Position numbers and translations under genes: made by a program
Part shown: positions 1 to 6,022 of the stretch, piece after piece
Layout of the letters: each line of letters starts with the position of its first letter
Position numbering within the stretch: position 1 is the stretch's first letter
Assembly (NCBI GenBank): GCA_003229065.1
Contig: QIHJ01000027.1
Coordinates: 1 to 8,553, forward strand
Direction of reading: 5' to 3'
Length of the DNA: 8,553 nucleotides
From: Candidatus Dadabacteria bacterium
Lineage (GTDB): Bacteria > Desulfobacterota_D > UBA1144 > Nemesobacterales > UBA2774
Notes under the pieces: model-generated
The model's database searches: none
Told to the model about the DNA's origin: nothing
What the model saw: only the letters and a program-made list of their open reading frames with translations

Positions 1-2
1 GT

Positions 3-1427
3 TTGTTCGGAAAAGAGATATACGGAGTCATGAAGGAGCTTAAGGCGGCGTTTGACCCCGAAGCAAGATTGAATCCCGGAAAAGTCGTAGAACCCCTCTC
101 GCCAACAGACAATATGCGCTACGGTGAGGGATATCAGATAAGGGGAATAAGGACTTATCTGGACTGGTCCTCGGATAAGGGGTTTGACCGTGCGGTCGGG
201 ATGTGCAACGGTCAGGGGGTATGCAGAAAGTTAGACGAAGGCATAATGTGCCCGTCATATAAGGCAACCCATGACGAGAAAGACACAACCAGAGCAAGGG
301 CTAACGCGCTCGGCGCTGTGCTGTCGGGGAAATTACCCCAAGACGCGCTTACGAGCCGCGAGATGCAAGGGGTTTATGATCTGTGTATTTCCTGTAAGGC
401 TTGTAAAACCGAATGCCCCTCTAGTGTGGACGCTGCCAAGATGAAGCTTGAATTCCTGGCTCATTACAATAAATCACACGGGCTTCCATTAAGACGCCGA
501 ATCTTAGGACGCATCCACGACGTAAGTAAATTTTCCTCCAATGCGCCTTCCTTATCGAATCTAATAATTGATAATCCCATAACAAAATTAATATCTTCCC
601 GGATTGGAATCGCCCCTGAGCGCTCACTGCCATTACTATCCAGAGAAGATTTCATCACATGGTTTAATAACAGGAACCGCAGAGCTATTAATGGGAACGG
701 GAAGAAGGTCGTTTATTTTCATGATACCTGGGTTACGTATTACACGCCCGAAGTCGGAAAGGCTGCGGTCAGACTGCTGGAAGCAGCGGGATTTCAAGTA
801 ATTATCGAGGAGAAGAGGGTATGCTGCGGGAGGCCTATGCTGAGTGAGGGAATGGTGGAAGAGGCGCGGGAGCTTGCCTGGAAGAACGTCTCGACACTAC
901 TCCCTTACGTAAGTGAAGGAATACCCGTAGTCGGCACAGAGCCTAGCTGTATGCTTGCTTTCAGGGACGAGTACATTTACCTCCTCCCACAAGATGAATA
1001 CGCGATTTCCTTAGCTGAAAACAGCTATCTGCTCGCTGAGTTTTTATACGGATTACATAGGAAAGAAGGACTCGAAATGAAATGGAAAGATAAAGGCCCG
1101 AGGGTTCTTTATCACGGCCACTGCCACGAGCGCTCGATGATCGGAGACAAGGCAGCGCTTAAGCTCTTATCACTTTCAGGCTGCGGTGCCGAGGTGAGCG
1201 GAGCCGGCTGCTGCGGTATGGCGGGTAGCTTCGGATACGAGAGCGAGCATTACGGCATATCGCGGGCAATCGGGCAGGACAGGCTCTTTCCAAAGGTTAA
1301 AGAGACGGCTTACGATACTGTAATTGCAGTATCGGGCTTTTCGTGTGAGCATCAGATAGAGCATTTTACCGGAAGACAGACTAAACAGATAAGCCTGATA
1401 TTGGCCGATCAGCTGAGGGACAGCTGA
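3..1427 (+). CDS. FAD-linked oxidase / Fe-S (CCG-domain) oxidoreductase, C-terminal part, 5' partial
   Basis: The frame is open to the left edge, so this is the C-terminal part (about 474 codons) of a protein whose family usually has about 950-1000 residues; the TTG at position 3 is not a credible start. Visible residues 11-30 (ending FDPEARLNPGKV) match the end of the FAD-linked oxidase C-terminal domain. A ferredoxin-like section follows: C68, C74 and C83 (CNGQGVC...MCPS), then C128/C131/C134/C138 (CISCKACKTECP), which should bind [4Fe-4S] clusters. Two CCG-type cysteine-rich modules come next (C274-C275; H371/C374 with C402-C403). This is the layout of fused GlcD/GlcF-like or YdiJ-like dehydrogenases, which oxidise D-2-hydroxy acids and pass electrons through FAD and Fe-S centres to a carrier. 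The substrate cannot be told from this half. The stop lies 19 bp inside the tail of the convergent gene. The family call is secure, the specific reaction is not. Confidence 0.9.
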   Translation: MFGKEIYGVMKELKAAFDPEARLNPGKVVEPLSPTDNMRYGEGYQIRGIRTYLDWSSDKGFDRAVGMCNGQGVCRKLDEGIMCPSYKATHDEKDTTRARANALGAVLSGKLPQDALTSREMQGVYDLCISCKACKTECPSSVDAAKMKLEFLAHYNKSHGLPLRRRILGRIHDVSKFSSNAPSLSNLIIDNPITKLISSRIGIAPERSLPLLSREDFITWFNNRNRRAINGNGKKVVYFHDTWVTYYTPEVGKAAVRLLEAAGFQVIIEEKRVCCGRPMLSEGMVEEARELAWKNVSTLLPYVSEGIPVVGTEPSCMLAFRDEYIYLLPQDEYAISLAENSYLLAEFLYGLHRKEGLEMKWKDKGPRVLYHGHCHERSMIGDKAALKLLSLSGCGAEVSGAGCCGMAGSFGYESEHYGISRAIGQDRLFPKVKETAYDTVIAVSGFSCEHQIEHFTGRQTKQISLILADQLRDS

Positions 1428-2461
1428 GTTATAAAGTCCGTCATAAATTGTACTAGTTTTTCAAAACCCTCTGGTGAAGATTCGGGGTTTCTGCGCTCCC
1501 GTACTATCTCAAGCTGCATTGAAGGAACGCCGAGCTTCCTGGCCGCGTATTTTGTAACCGTCATCTGCTTTACGGCCGGAAAGACGTCTTCGCCGCCAAT
1601 ACTTATGCCGAAAGATTTTGCAGAATTAAGGAGTGCATTGAAATAATGCTCATTCCCGAGAAGATACTCCCTTGCCTCACCTGTGCCGGGGAATATATCG
1701 GCACTCCGTCCGAGCCCTGTGCCGTGTAAGTCTATTAAGAACTTGAAATTCGATCCATCGGTAATTTCTGAGAGCTTCCTCTTAAACGACGCGTCGTCAT
1801 AGTAATTAGGGTCTACTTCTGAGAGGCTATTTGTATATAGCGCATGACAACCCGTAGAGTTATGCAGTAAGGCGGCGAGCGCCCCGGTGAAGAACTCCTG
1901 ACGCTTTAACTTTCCCAAACGGACATGAGCCGTAGCATGAGGAGCCGTGACGAGTATAGGCAAGTCTCCTTTTATATATATCTGGTCATCCGATTGTGCT
2001 GACGCCGGCTCTTTATAAACCTTTTTCTGAAGTGTTTCGAAATTGAGCGCGAATACGGCCGGGTTGCCCTCTGCAAGGGAAGAATATCGTCTCCAGCAAC
2101 CGTCTTCGATGGGGTGCTCGTCATTGGTTCTATCTTTAAGGGAAGGTCCCGCCTGGTAACTGAAAAATTCCATACCGCAGTGCTTTAACAGAACTCTTTG
2201 GAATAAGCCCGATGCCACCTGCTCAACCAGGTCAAGCTCCTTTAATTTCCCCCCGGGATCACGCATTAAATAAAGCTCGCCTGAAATTGTCTGATCAGAT
2301 TGCTCGTCAAAAAGCGCAGCCGGATAGCCATTGCCCGTATCATAGAGACTTCCGGGAACTTCAATAGTCCGGAGCAGGTGACAATCACTCAGATAGCGAC
2401 ACCTCTCCTCACCCTTCTGAAGAGTGCCGTAGACAAAGAGGGTTTTGCAAATATCGGTCAT
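1409..2461 (-). CDS. Two-domain fusion: gamma-glutamylcyclotransferase (AIG2)-like + N-formylglutamate amidohydrolase-like
   Basis: This 350-residue protein appears to join two enzymes. Residues 7-128 look like a gamma-glutamylcyclotransferase/AIG2 domain: the nucleotide-loop-like motif FVYGTLQKG (9-17), GSLYDTGNGYPAAL, and LDLVEQ with E80 at the position of the catalytic glutamate; GCWRRY (121-126) resembles the usual end of such domains. That family releases 5-oxoproline from gamma-glutamyl amines or peptides. Residues 165-345 look like an N-formylglutamate amidohydrolase (HutG/FGase, zinc-peptidase-like fold): TAPHAT with H175, DLHGTG with D244/H246, and QLEI with E318. That family cleaves N-formylglutamate or related N-acyl amino acids. 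The domains are joined without a stop, through a linker at about 130-165. No signal peptide is seen, so it is probably cytosolic. The start lies one base after the stop of the upstream amidohydrolase (TGAAATG) and has no clear Shine-Dalgarno sequence, which suggests translational coupling. The domain calls rest on motifs; actual substrates are unknown. Confidence 0.75.
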   Translation of the reverse strand: MTDICKTLFVYGTLQKGEERCRYLSDCHLLRTIEVPGSLYDTGNGYPAALFDEQSDQTISGELYLMRDPGGKLKELDLVEQVASGLFQRVLLKHCGMEFFSYQAGPSLKDRTNDEHPIEDGCWRRYSSLAEGNPAVFALNFETLQKKVYKEPASAQSDDQIYIKGDLPILVTAPHATAHVRLGKLKRQEFFTGALAALLHNSTGCHALYTNSLSEVDPNYYDDASFKRKLSEITDGSNFKFLIDLHGTGLGRSADIFPGTGEAREYLLGNEHYFNALLNSAKSFGISIGGEDVFPAVKQMTVTKYAARKLGVPSMQLEIVRERRNPESSPEGFEKLVQFMTDFITQLSLS

Positions 2462-2462
2462 T

Positions 2463-3713
2463 TCAACTATATGATTTGGATCCTATCCGGGAATAGAGAA
2501 TATTGCCCCGGACCATTACCATGTCCAGGTTCTCGTTTGTAGACGATATTACGGATAAATAAGGGTCATTCGAACGATTACCGGAGTTAAGAAATATGAG
2601 ATCGGCCTCCTTACCTTTTTCGATGCTGCCGGTCTTGTCTTCGAGGTACAACGCCCTCGCTCCGCCCAGGGTCGCGCAGTAAACAGATTTACTTGCGGCG
2701 TTTTTCCCTAATGACAAAGACATCAGGAGGTGAAGCGACCTGATCTCTTCAAAATAGTCCAGGTTATAGTTACTCGAAAGCCCGTCGGTCCCAAGACCGA
2801 GCCTATCAATCTTATGGTAAAGCTCCAGGGGAGGGATACCTACTTGTAGAAATAAATTGCTCCTAGGGCAAAGAACAATGCCCACATTTTTATTTTGTAT
2901 CCCGTTGACTTCTTCTGGCCTTACCTGAACCATATGCACGGTTGTAACCCCGGACCCGTCAAAAAACTCCATTTCATCAAGATATGAGAAGGGAGTATCA
3001 GCCATATTTCTCGAAAAAGGTTCTTTATCGATAATCGGGAATATCGTACGCTCAATCGCGTTCTCTTTACCTCGTACAAAATCCATTTCATGGGGGCTTT
3101 CCGCAAGATGAATACCAAGGGGTATTTTATTTTGTATGTGGGATTCGAGTACCTTCTTTAGAAGCTCAGGTCTGCATGAGTAAGGAGAATGCGGGAAGAG
3201 CCTCTCTTCGAATAAGTGCCCGGTTTCAAAATTACTAAAGTCACATGTTTGTGCCTTTGAGTCCAGTACCTCTCTAAAGAGCACTGTTCTTAATCCCGAG
3301 CTTTTGAGAATCGGCTTGTCGATGCCGCCGTAAGAGGAAATTTCACCTACAGTAGTGACGCCACTTGATATTAGCGTCTTTATTCCCTGTTTAACTGAAG
3401 ACTCAATGATATTTTCTGCTATCGGCTCTCTCTTTGCTCTGATAATTTGCTTGAGCCAGCCAGTAAACCCCTGAAATACCCCTATTTTCTCCTTGATCCA
3501 TCCGAGCTCGAGGTGAACATGGGCGTTTATAAATCCGGGCAGGAGAATACCGCTTCCGAGCTCAAGAGTCTTTACTCCCTTGTAATCCCTCATGAGCTTT
3601 GATGTTTTACCCAAATCCTTAATAACACCGTCTTCAATATAGACTGCTGCTTCTTTAAGAGGCTGTGAAGAAATCGGGAGTACCGTGTCTGAGGTTAAGA
3701 GCAGCTTACTCAT
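2463..3713 (-). CDS. Metal-dependent amidohydrolase / deaminase (SAH-deaminase, TrzN, aminofutalosine-deaminase-like)
   Basis: A full-length (416-residue) member of the amidohydrolase superfamily, cytosine-deaminase-like branch. Metal and catalytic positions are present in order: HxH at H65/H67 (PGFINAHVHLELG), H202 and E205 (GIHLAES), H260 (TTVH), and D310 (GLGTDGLSSN). HSPYS (175-179) and LCPRSN (281-286) are further family signatures. The terminal beta-sandwich is recognisable (LTSDTVLPI... at the start; GSIEKGKEADLIFL at 362-375). Such enzymes usually deaminate or dechlorinate purines, triazines or nucleoside derivatives using Zn or Fe. The NAHVHLEL version of the motif and the GFTGWL segment recall the aminofutalosine deaminase (menaquinone pathway) group, but no other futalosine gene is here, so I leave the symbol blank. 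The start is fixed by an in-frame TAA two codons upstream (TAA GCC ATG); no clear Shine-Dalgarno is visible. It lies 59 bp after dapF and one base before the fusion gene, probably in one operon. Confidence 0.82.
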   Translation of the reverse strand: MSKLLLTSDTVLPISSQPLKEAAVYIEDGVIKDLGKTSKLMRDYKGVKTLELGSGILLPGFINAHVHLELGWIKEKIGVFQGFTGWLKQIIRAKREPIAENIIESSVKQGIKTLISSGVTTVGEISSYGGIDKPILKSSGLRTVLFREVLDSKAQTCDFSNFETGHLFEERLFPHSPYSCRPELLKKVLESHIQNKIPLGIHLAESPHEMDFVRGKENAIERTIFPIIDKEPFSRNMADTPFSYLDEMEFFDGSGVTTVHMVQVRPEEVNGIQNKNVGIVLCPRSNLFLQVGIPPLELYHKIDRLGLGTDGLSSNYNLDYFEEIRSLHLLMSLSLGKNAASKSVYCATLGGARALYLEDKTGSIEKGKEADLIFLNSGNRSNDPYLSVISSTNENLDMVMVRGNILYSRIGSKSYS

Positions 3714-3772
3714 GGCTTATAAATTTCACACAAGATTTTGAGAATGAATACTTTGAGATTAAGGAGCGCATA

Positions 3773-4636
3773 TTACGAGAGGGCTTTAATCCTTTCTAGC
3801 ATATCTTCGCTGAGAGAACCCGCTGCGACCTCTTCCACAGCGCCCCTCATCTTGATCGACCAATCCTCTCTGATCTCGATTTCGAGCTCTCCTCCCGGCA
3901 TAGATATGGTTACACTGCGCTCTGTGAGACCGTTCTTTACGCAGGCTGAAGCCACGGCGCACGAGCTGCTGCCCGATGCGAGCGTGTAACCGGCACCCCT
4001 TTCCCAGATTAGAATCTCGACCCTGTCCCTGGAGAGCGGCTTTGCGAACTGAACATTAATGCGGTTAGGAAACATTTCATGGTTCTCGATTAACGGACCT
4101 ACGAGCTTTATATAACCTTCATCGAGCTCGTCCAGAAATACAACGCAGTGGGGATTGCCGACAGAAACCGCCGTGAACTTCAGTATTTCCCCTTCGACCC
4201 TGAGCTCCTCGCCGACCACTTCCCTGTCTTCTCCGGATACAGGTATAAGGGTGCTTCTGAAGGTCGCTTCTCCCATTTCTACCGTAACAAAAGGCACTCG
4301 CCCGTCTATTACTTCAAGCTCCGCAGTAACGATGCCGCCCGGGGTATCGATGGTAAACGCTTGGCTGTGGGCATGGCCGTGCTCGTAGAGATATTTAGCG
4401 AAAATCCTGAGCCCGTTACCGCTTTTCTCGGCTTCGCTTCCGTCCGGGTTTAATATCCTGAGACCGAAGTCGGTTCCATCCGAGGGGACCAACAGAAGTA
4501 TACCGTCAGACCCAATACCGTAGTTCCTGTCGCATAGGAGCTTTATGATCGCGGGGCTCAGATCGAACGTTAGATCCGATGCGTCCATAACGAAATAGTC
4601 ATTCCCAAGCCCGTGCGATTTTACATATCGGTTCAT
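3773..4636 (-). CDS. dapF: Diaminopimelate epimerase (DapF) family protein with Ser in place of both catalytic Cys
   Basis: At 287 residues this has the normal DapF length and two-lobed layout. Family signatures: HGLGNDYFVMD (8-18), GIGSDGILL (40-48), ILNPDGSEAEKSGNGLR (61-77), VGNPHCVVF (159-167), FPNRINVQF (189-197), ERGAGYTLASGSSSCA (212-227). Residues that hold diaminopimelate in known DapF enzymes look conserved (N12, N63, N161, N194, E212, R213). The two catalytic cysteines (Cys73 and Cys217 in E. coli) are both serine here: S72 in EKSGNG (codon AGC, 4421-4423) and S221 in LASGSS (codon TCG, 3974-3976). The usual ACGTGAC loop reads ASGSSSC. Canonical DapF converts LL- to meso-diaminopimelate for lysine and peptidoglycan through a two-thiol acid/base mechanism, which this pair could not perform in the same way. 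Family membership is sure; epimerase activity is doubtful, so treat the symbol as a family label. A good Shine-Dalgarno fixes the start. Confidence 0.9.
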   Translation of the reverse strand: MNRYVKSHGLGNDYFVMDASDLTFDLSPAIIKLLCDRNYGIGSDGILLLVPSDGTDFGLRILNPDGSEAEKSGNGLRIFAKYLYEHGHAHSQAFTIDTPGGIVTAELEVIDGRVPFVTVEMGEATFRSTLIPVSGEDREVVGEELRVEGEILKFTAVSVGNPHCVVFLDELDEGYIKLVGPLIENHEMFPNRINVQFAKPLSRDRVEILIWERGAGYTLASGSSSCAVASACVKNGLTERSVTISMPGGELEIEIREDWSIKMRGAVEEVAAGSLSEDMLERIKALS

Positions 4637-4644
4637 ATGGAATA

Positions 4645-4650
4645 CTCCTG
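4645..4650 (-). promoter_or_regulatory. Ribosome binding site for the dapF-family gene
   Basis: On the minus strand CAGGAG lies 8 nt before the ATG at 4636. It is the clearest Shine-Dalgarno in this gene run and supports the chosen start. Confidence 0.65.
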
Positions 4651-4672
4651 AATCGGTGTGATATTTAATTTA

Positions 4673-4700
4673 AGATTAGATTGTTCATTGGAAAACTCAA
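4673..4700 (-). promoter_or_regulatory. Weak candidate sigma70-type promoter upstream of the dapF-family gene
   Basis: The 137-bp gap between rlpA-SPOR and the dapF-family gene holds on the minus strand TTGAGT (4695-4700) and TAATCT (4673-4678), 16 bp apart, within an AT-rich stretch. The matches to consensus are 4/6 and 3/6, so this is only suggestive of an internal promoter. The rest of the gap has a short 5-bp stem (CCTGC/GCAGG, 4730-4744) without a T-run, too weak to call a terminator. Confidence 0.25.
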
Positions 4701-4773
4701 CAATTTCCTACGTTTACTTGCTTTCAGGGCCTGCATTCCGCAGGGTCAATAGCGGAAAACCGTAACGAAAACA

Positions 4774-5448
4774 TTATTCGAGTATTACGTTTCCCCCGTA
4801 GCCGAGTCTTCTGAGATTAGAAGCTGCCCTCCGGGCGTCTCTTTCACTGGAATATCTGCCGACCCTGACCCTGTGGTAATCATCCCCCCCGACTTTCACA
4901 GTCTCGACCCTCACTTCGTCATACTCTATGCCCAGTTTCCTTTTAACATTCATAGCGGAAGCCCTTTCCCTGTATGACCCCACTTGTACGGTATAATGGG
5001 CGTCAAAATAACTTCCCCCCCTTGAAGAGGGCGTAGACATTACCTCTACTTTTACCTTGACCGTACCTTTGCGTATCATGCCGATCGCTTTGGCGGGCGC
5101 ATGCGATAGGTCAATAATGCGGTCCCCGACAAAAGGCCCCCTGTCGTTTATCTTGACTACCACGTCCCGTCCGTTTTCAAGATTGGTAACGCGTACGACC
5201 GTACCCATAGGGAGACTCTTATGAGCCGCTGTATAGGCGAACTTACTGAACCTCTCTCCGCTTGCGGCATAATTATTGTGCTCCTCGATTCCATACCAAG
5301 AAGCAATACCGATTTGCGTTTGCTCATCAGTTACATACGGCCTTTCTTGGCCGCTGCCTTCATACACATCGGTATAATCGACATCCTTTTTCCCACAGGA
5401 GAAAAACACGGGAAGGACTATCAATAGCAGTAGTACCTTTATCCGCAT
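4774..5448 (-). CDS. rlpA: RlpA-family septal-ring lipoprotein with DPBB and SPOR domains
   Basis: A 224-residue exported protein. Residues 1-18 form a short signal sequence (MRIKVLLLLIVLPVFFSC) ending in a probable lipobox cysteine, C18; FFSC is not an ideal lipobox, so lipidation is likely rather than sure. Residues 46-137 are the double-psi beta-barrel of RlpA: ASWYG, ASGERF (E65), AAHKSLPMGT (H76), INDRGPF (D102). The spacings E-11-H-26-D match, as I recall it, the catalytic set of Pseudomonas RlpA, a lytic transglycosylase that cuts peptide-free glycan strands. Residues 151-224 form a SPOR domain (HYTVQVGSYRERASA... YHRVRVGRYSSERDA), known to bind denuded glycan at division septa. Expected location is the inner leaflet of the outer membrane, facing the periplasm. 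It lies 65 bp after the shorter paralog. No Shine-Dalgarno is evident. The coding strand contains two G7 runs (5015-5021 and 4884-4890), the first exactly at the DPBB/SPOR junction. Confidence 0.9.
   Translation of the reverse strand: MRIKVLLLLIVLPVFFSCGKKDVDYTDVYEGSGQERPYVTDEQTQIGIASWYGIEEHNNYAASGERFSKFAYTAAHKSLPMGTVVRVTNLENGRDVVVKINDRGPFVGDRIIDLSHAPAKAIGMIRKGTVKVKVEVMSTPSSRGGSYFDAHYTVQVGSYRERASAMNVKRKLGIEYDEVRVETVKVGGDDYHRVRVGRYSSERDARRAASNLRRLGYGGNVILE
5015..5021 (-). repeat. G7 homopolymer tract at the DPBB/SPOR boundary of rlpA
   Basis: Seven G on the coding strand encode part of SSRGGS (residues 141-146). Translating by hand, one added G gives a TGA within a few codons and one lost G gives a TGA about twenty codons on, so either slip would remove the SPOR domain. 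The tract itself is certain; a regulatory role is speculation. Confidence 0.4.
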
Positions 5449-5513
5449 GTAAAGAAATTTAACACAAGGAAGCCAATTTCTAAAGAATGACGTTTATAGA
5501 CGGTGATACATAC

Positions 5514-5918
5514 TTAACCCCCGGGCATTGAAATGATATCGACCCCCCCGGGCATTGAAATGATATCGACCCTTACCCTTGTGACACCCCTGCTTATGAT
5601 CCCTATAATGTTGGCAGCCGCACGGGAAATATCGATAACACGCCCCCTCACGAATGGCCCCCTGTCATTTACCGTAATAATTACTTCCTTCCCGTTTCTC
5701 AAATTCTTAACCCTTACCAGTGTGCCGAAGGGAAGGCTTTTGTGGGCACCGGTAAAGGAGTGTTTATCGAAAAGCTCTCCACTCGCGGTCTTTTTCCCGT
5801 GGAGAGATTTCCCGTACCAGGAGGCGTTTCCGTATTGCGGATATACTTCATCTGAGAATGCAGACAGCGGTAGTAATAAAAACAGTATAGCGGTTGCCGA
5901 TATAAATATTTTGCTCAT
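5514..5918 (-). CDS. Short RlpA-like DPBB protein without SPOR domain
   Basis: A 134-residue secreted paralog of the next gene. Residues 1-22 are a Sec signal peptide (hydrophobic FISATAILFLLLPLSA, probable cut after AFS) with no lipobox cysteine, so it should be soluble in the periplasm. Residues 27-121 are a complete double-psi beta-barrel: ASWYG, ASGELF (E48), GAHKSLPFGT (H59), VNDRGPF (D85), with the same E-11-H-26-D spacing as its neighbour, so the catalytic set is kept. It is probably a glycan-strand-cleaving or wall-binding protein, but without SPOR it lacks the septal targeting module. The C-terminus is a direct double of nine residues (VDIISMPGG twice), made by a 27-bp tandem duplication ending at the stop. 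The start has GGGGA 9 nt upstream. It is the first gene of the leftward run and is divergent from the aminotransferase gene. Confidence 0.85.
   Translation of the reverse strand: MSKIFISATAILFLLLPLSAFSDEVYPQYGNASWYGKSLHGKKTASGELFDKHSFTGAHKSLPFGTLVRVKNLRNGKEVIITVNDRGPFVRGRVIDISRAAANIIGIISRGVTRVRVDIISMPGGVDIISMPGG
5518..5572. repeat. Tandem direct repeat, 27-bp period, two copies
   Basis: A block beginning CCCCCGGGCATTGAAATG (plus strand) occurs at 5518-5545 and again at 5545-5572, identical over 28 bp at a period of 27. Being a multiple of three and lying at the 3' end of the short rlpA-like gene, it duplicates nine C-terminal residues without a frameshift. A C7 run spans the junction (5543-5549). 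The perfect identity suggests a recent duplication, or an assembly error. Confidence 0.95.
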
Positions 5919-5938
5919 CGTTACCAGTCCCCATAGGT

Positions 5939-5968
5939 ATTCTCACTTAGATTCCTTGAGATTGTCAA
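5939..5968 (-). promoter_or_regulatory. Candidate sigma70 promoter for the leftward rlpA/dapF gene run
   Basis: On the minus strand a perfect -35 box TTGACA (5963-5968) is followed after 18 bp by GAGAAT (5939-5944, 4/6 match to TATAAT). Transcription would begin near 5932, leaving a very short leader before the ATG at 5918, with the GGGGA ribosome site almost at the RNA end. The -35 is strong, the -10 and leader length make it uncertain. Confidence 0.4.
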
Positions 5969-5971
5969 GGA
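5953..5971. promoter_or_regulatory. Inverted repeat, possible operator, in the divergent promoter region
   Basis: TCCTTGA (5953-5959) and TCAAGGA (5965-5971) are perfect 7-bp inverted arms around a 5-bp centre (GATTG). The left arm overlaps the -35 box predicted for the rightward gene and the right arm overlaps the -35 predicted for the leftward genes. The position and symmetry fit a dimeric regulator acting on both directions. There is no T-run, so it is not a terminator. The regulator is unknown. Confidence 0.4.
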
Positions 5972-5983
5972 TTCGCATACAAT
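5956..5983 (+). promoter_or_regulatory. Candidate sigma70 promoter for the aminotransferase gene
   Basis: TTGAGA (5956-5961, 5/6 match) and TACAAT (5978-5983, 5/6 match) lie 16 bp apart. A start near 5990 would give a leader of about 33 nt containing the AAGGA ribosome site. This is the best promoter-like pair in the window. Confidence 0.5.
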
Positions 5984-6011
5984 TACCCAAAAGGCAATTA
6001 GACGTAAGCAC

Positions 6012-6016
6012 AAGGA
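6012..6016 (+). promoter_or_regulatory. Ribosome binding site for the aminotransferase gene
   Basis: AAGGA lies 6 nt before the ATG at 6023 and supports that start. Confidence 0.65.
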
Positions 6017-6022
6017 TATACT

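Noticed and set aside
3..5. TTG as a start of the oxidoreductase
   Set aside because: The next residues already belong to the end of the FAD-oxidase C-terminal domain; the gene simply enters from the left edge.
4148..4453. 101-codon plus-strand open frame within the dapF-family gene
   Set aside because: Antisense shadow of a well-conserved gene; no domain-like pattern and no ribosome site.
4730..4744. Short hairpin CCTGC-ATTCC-GCAGG downstream of rlpA
   Set aside because: Only five stem pairs and no T-run on either strand, so it does not support a terminator call.
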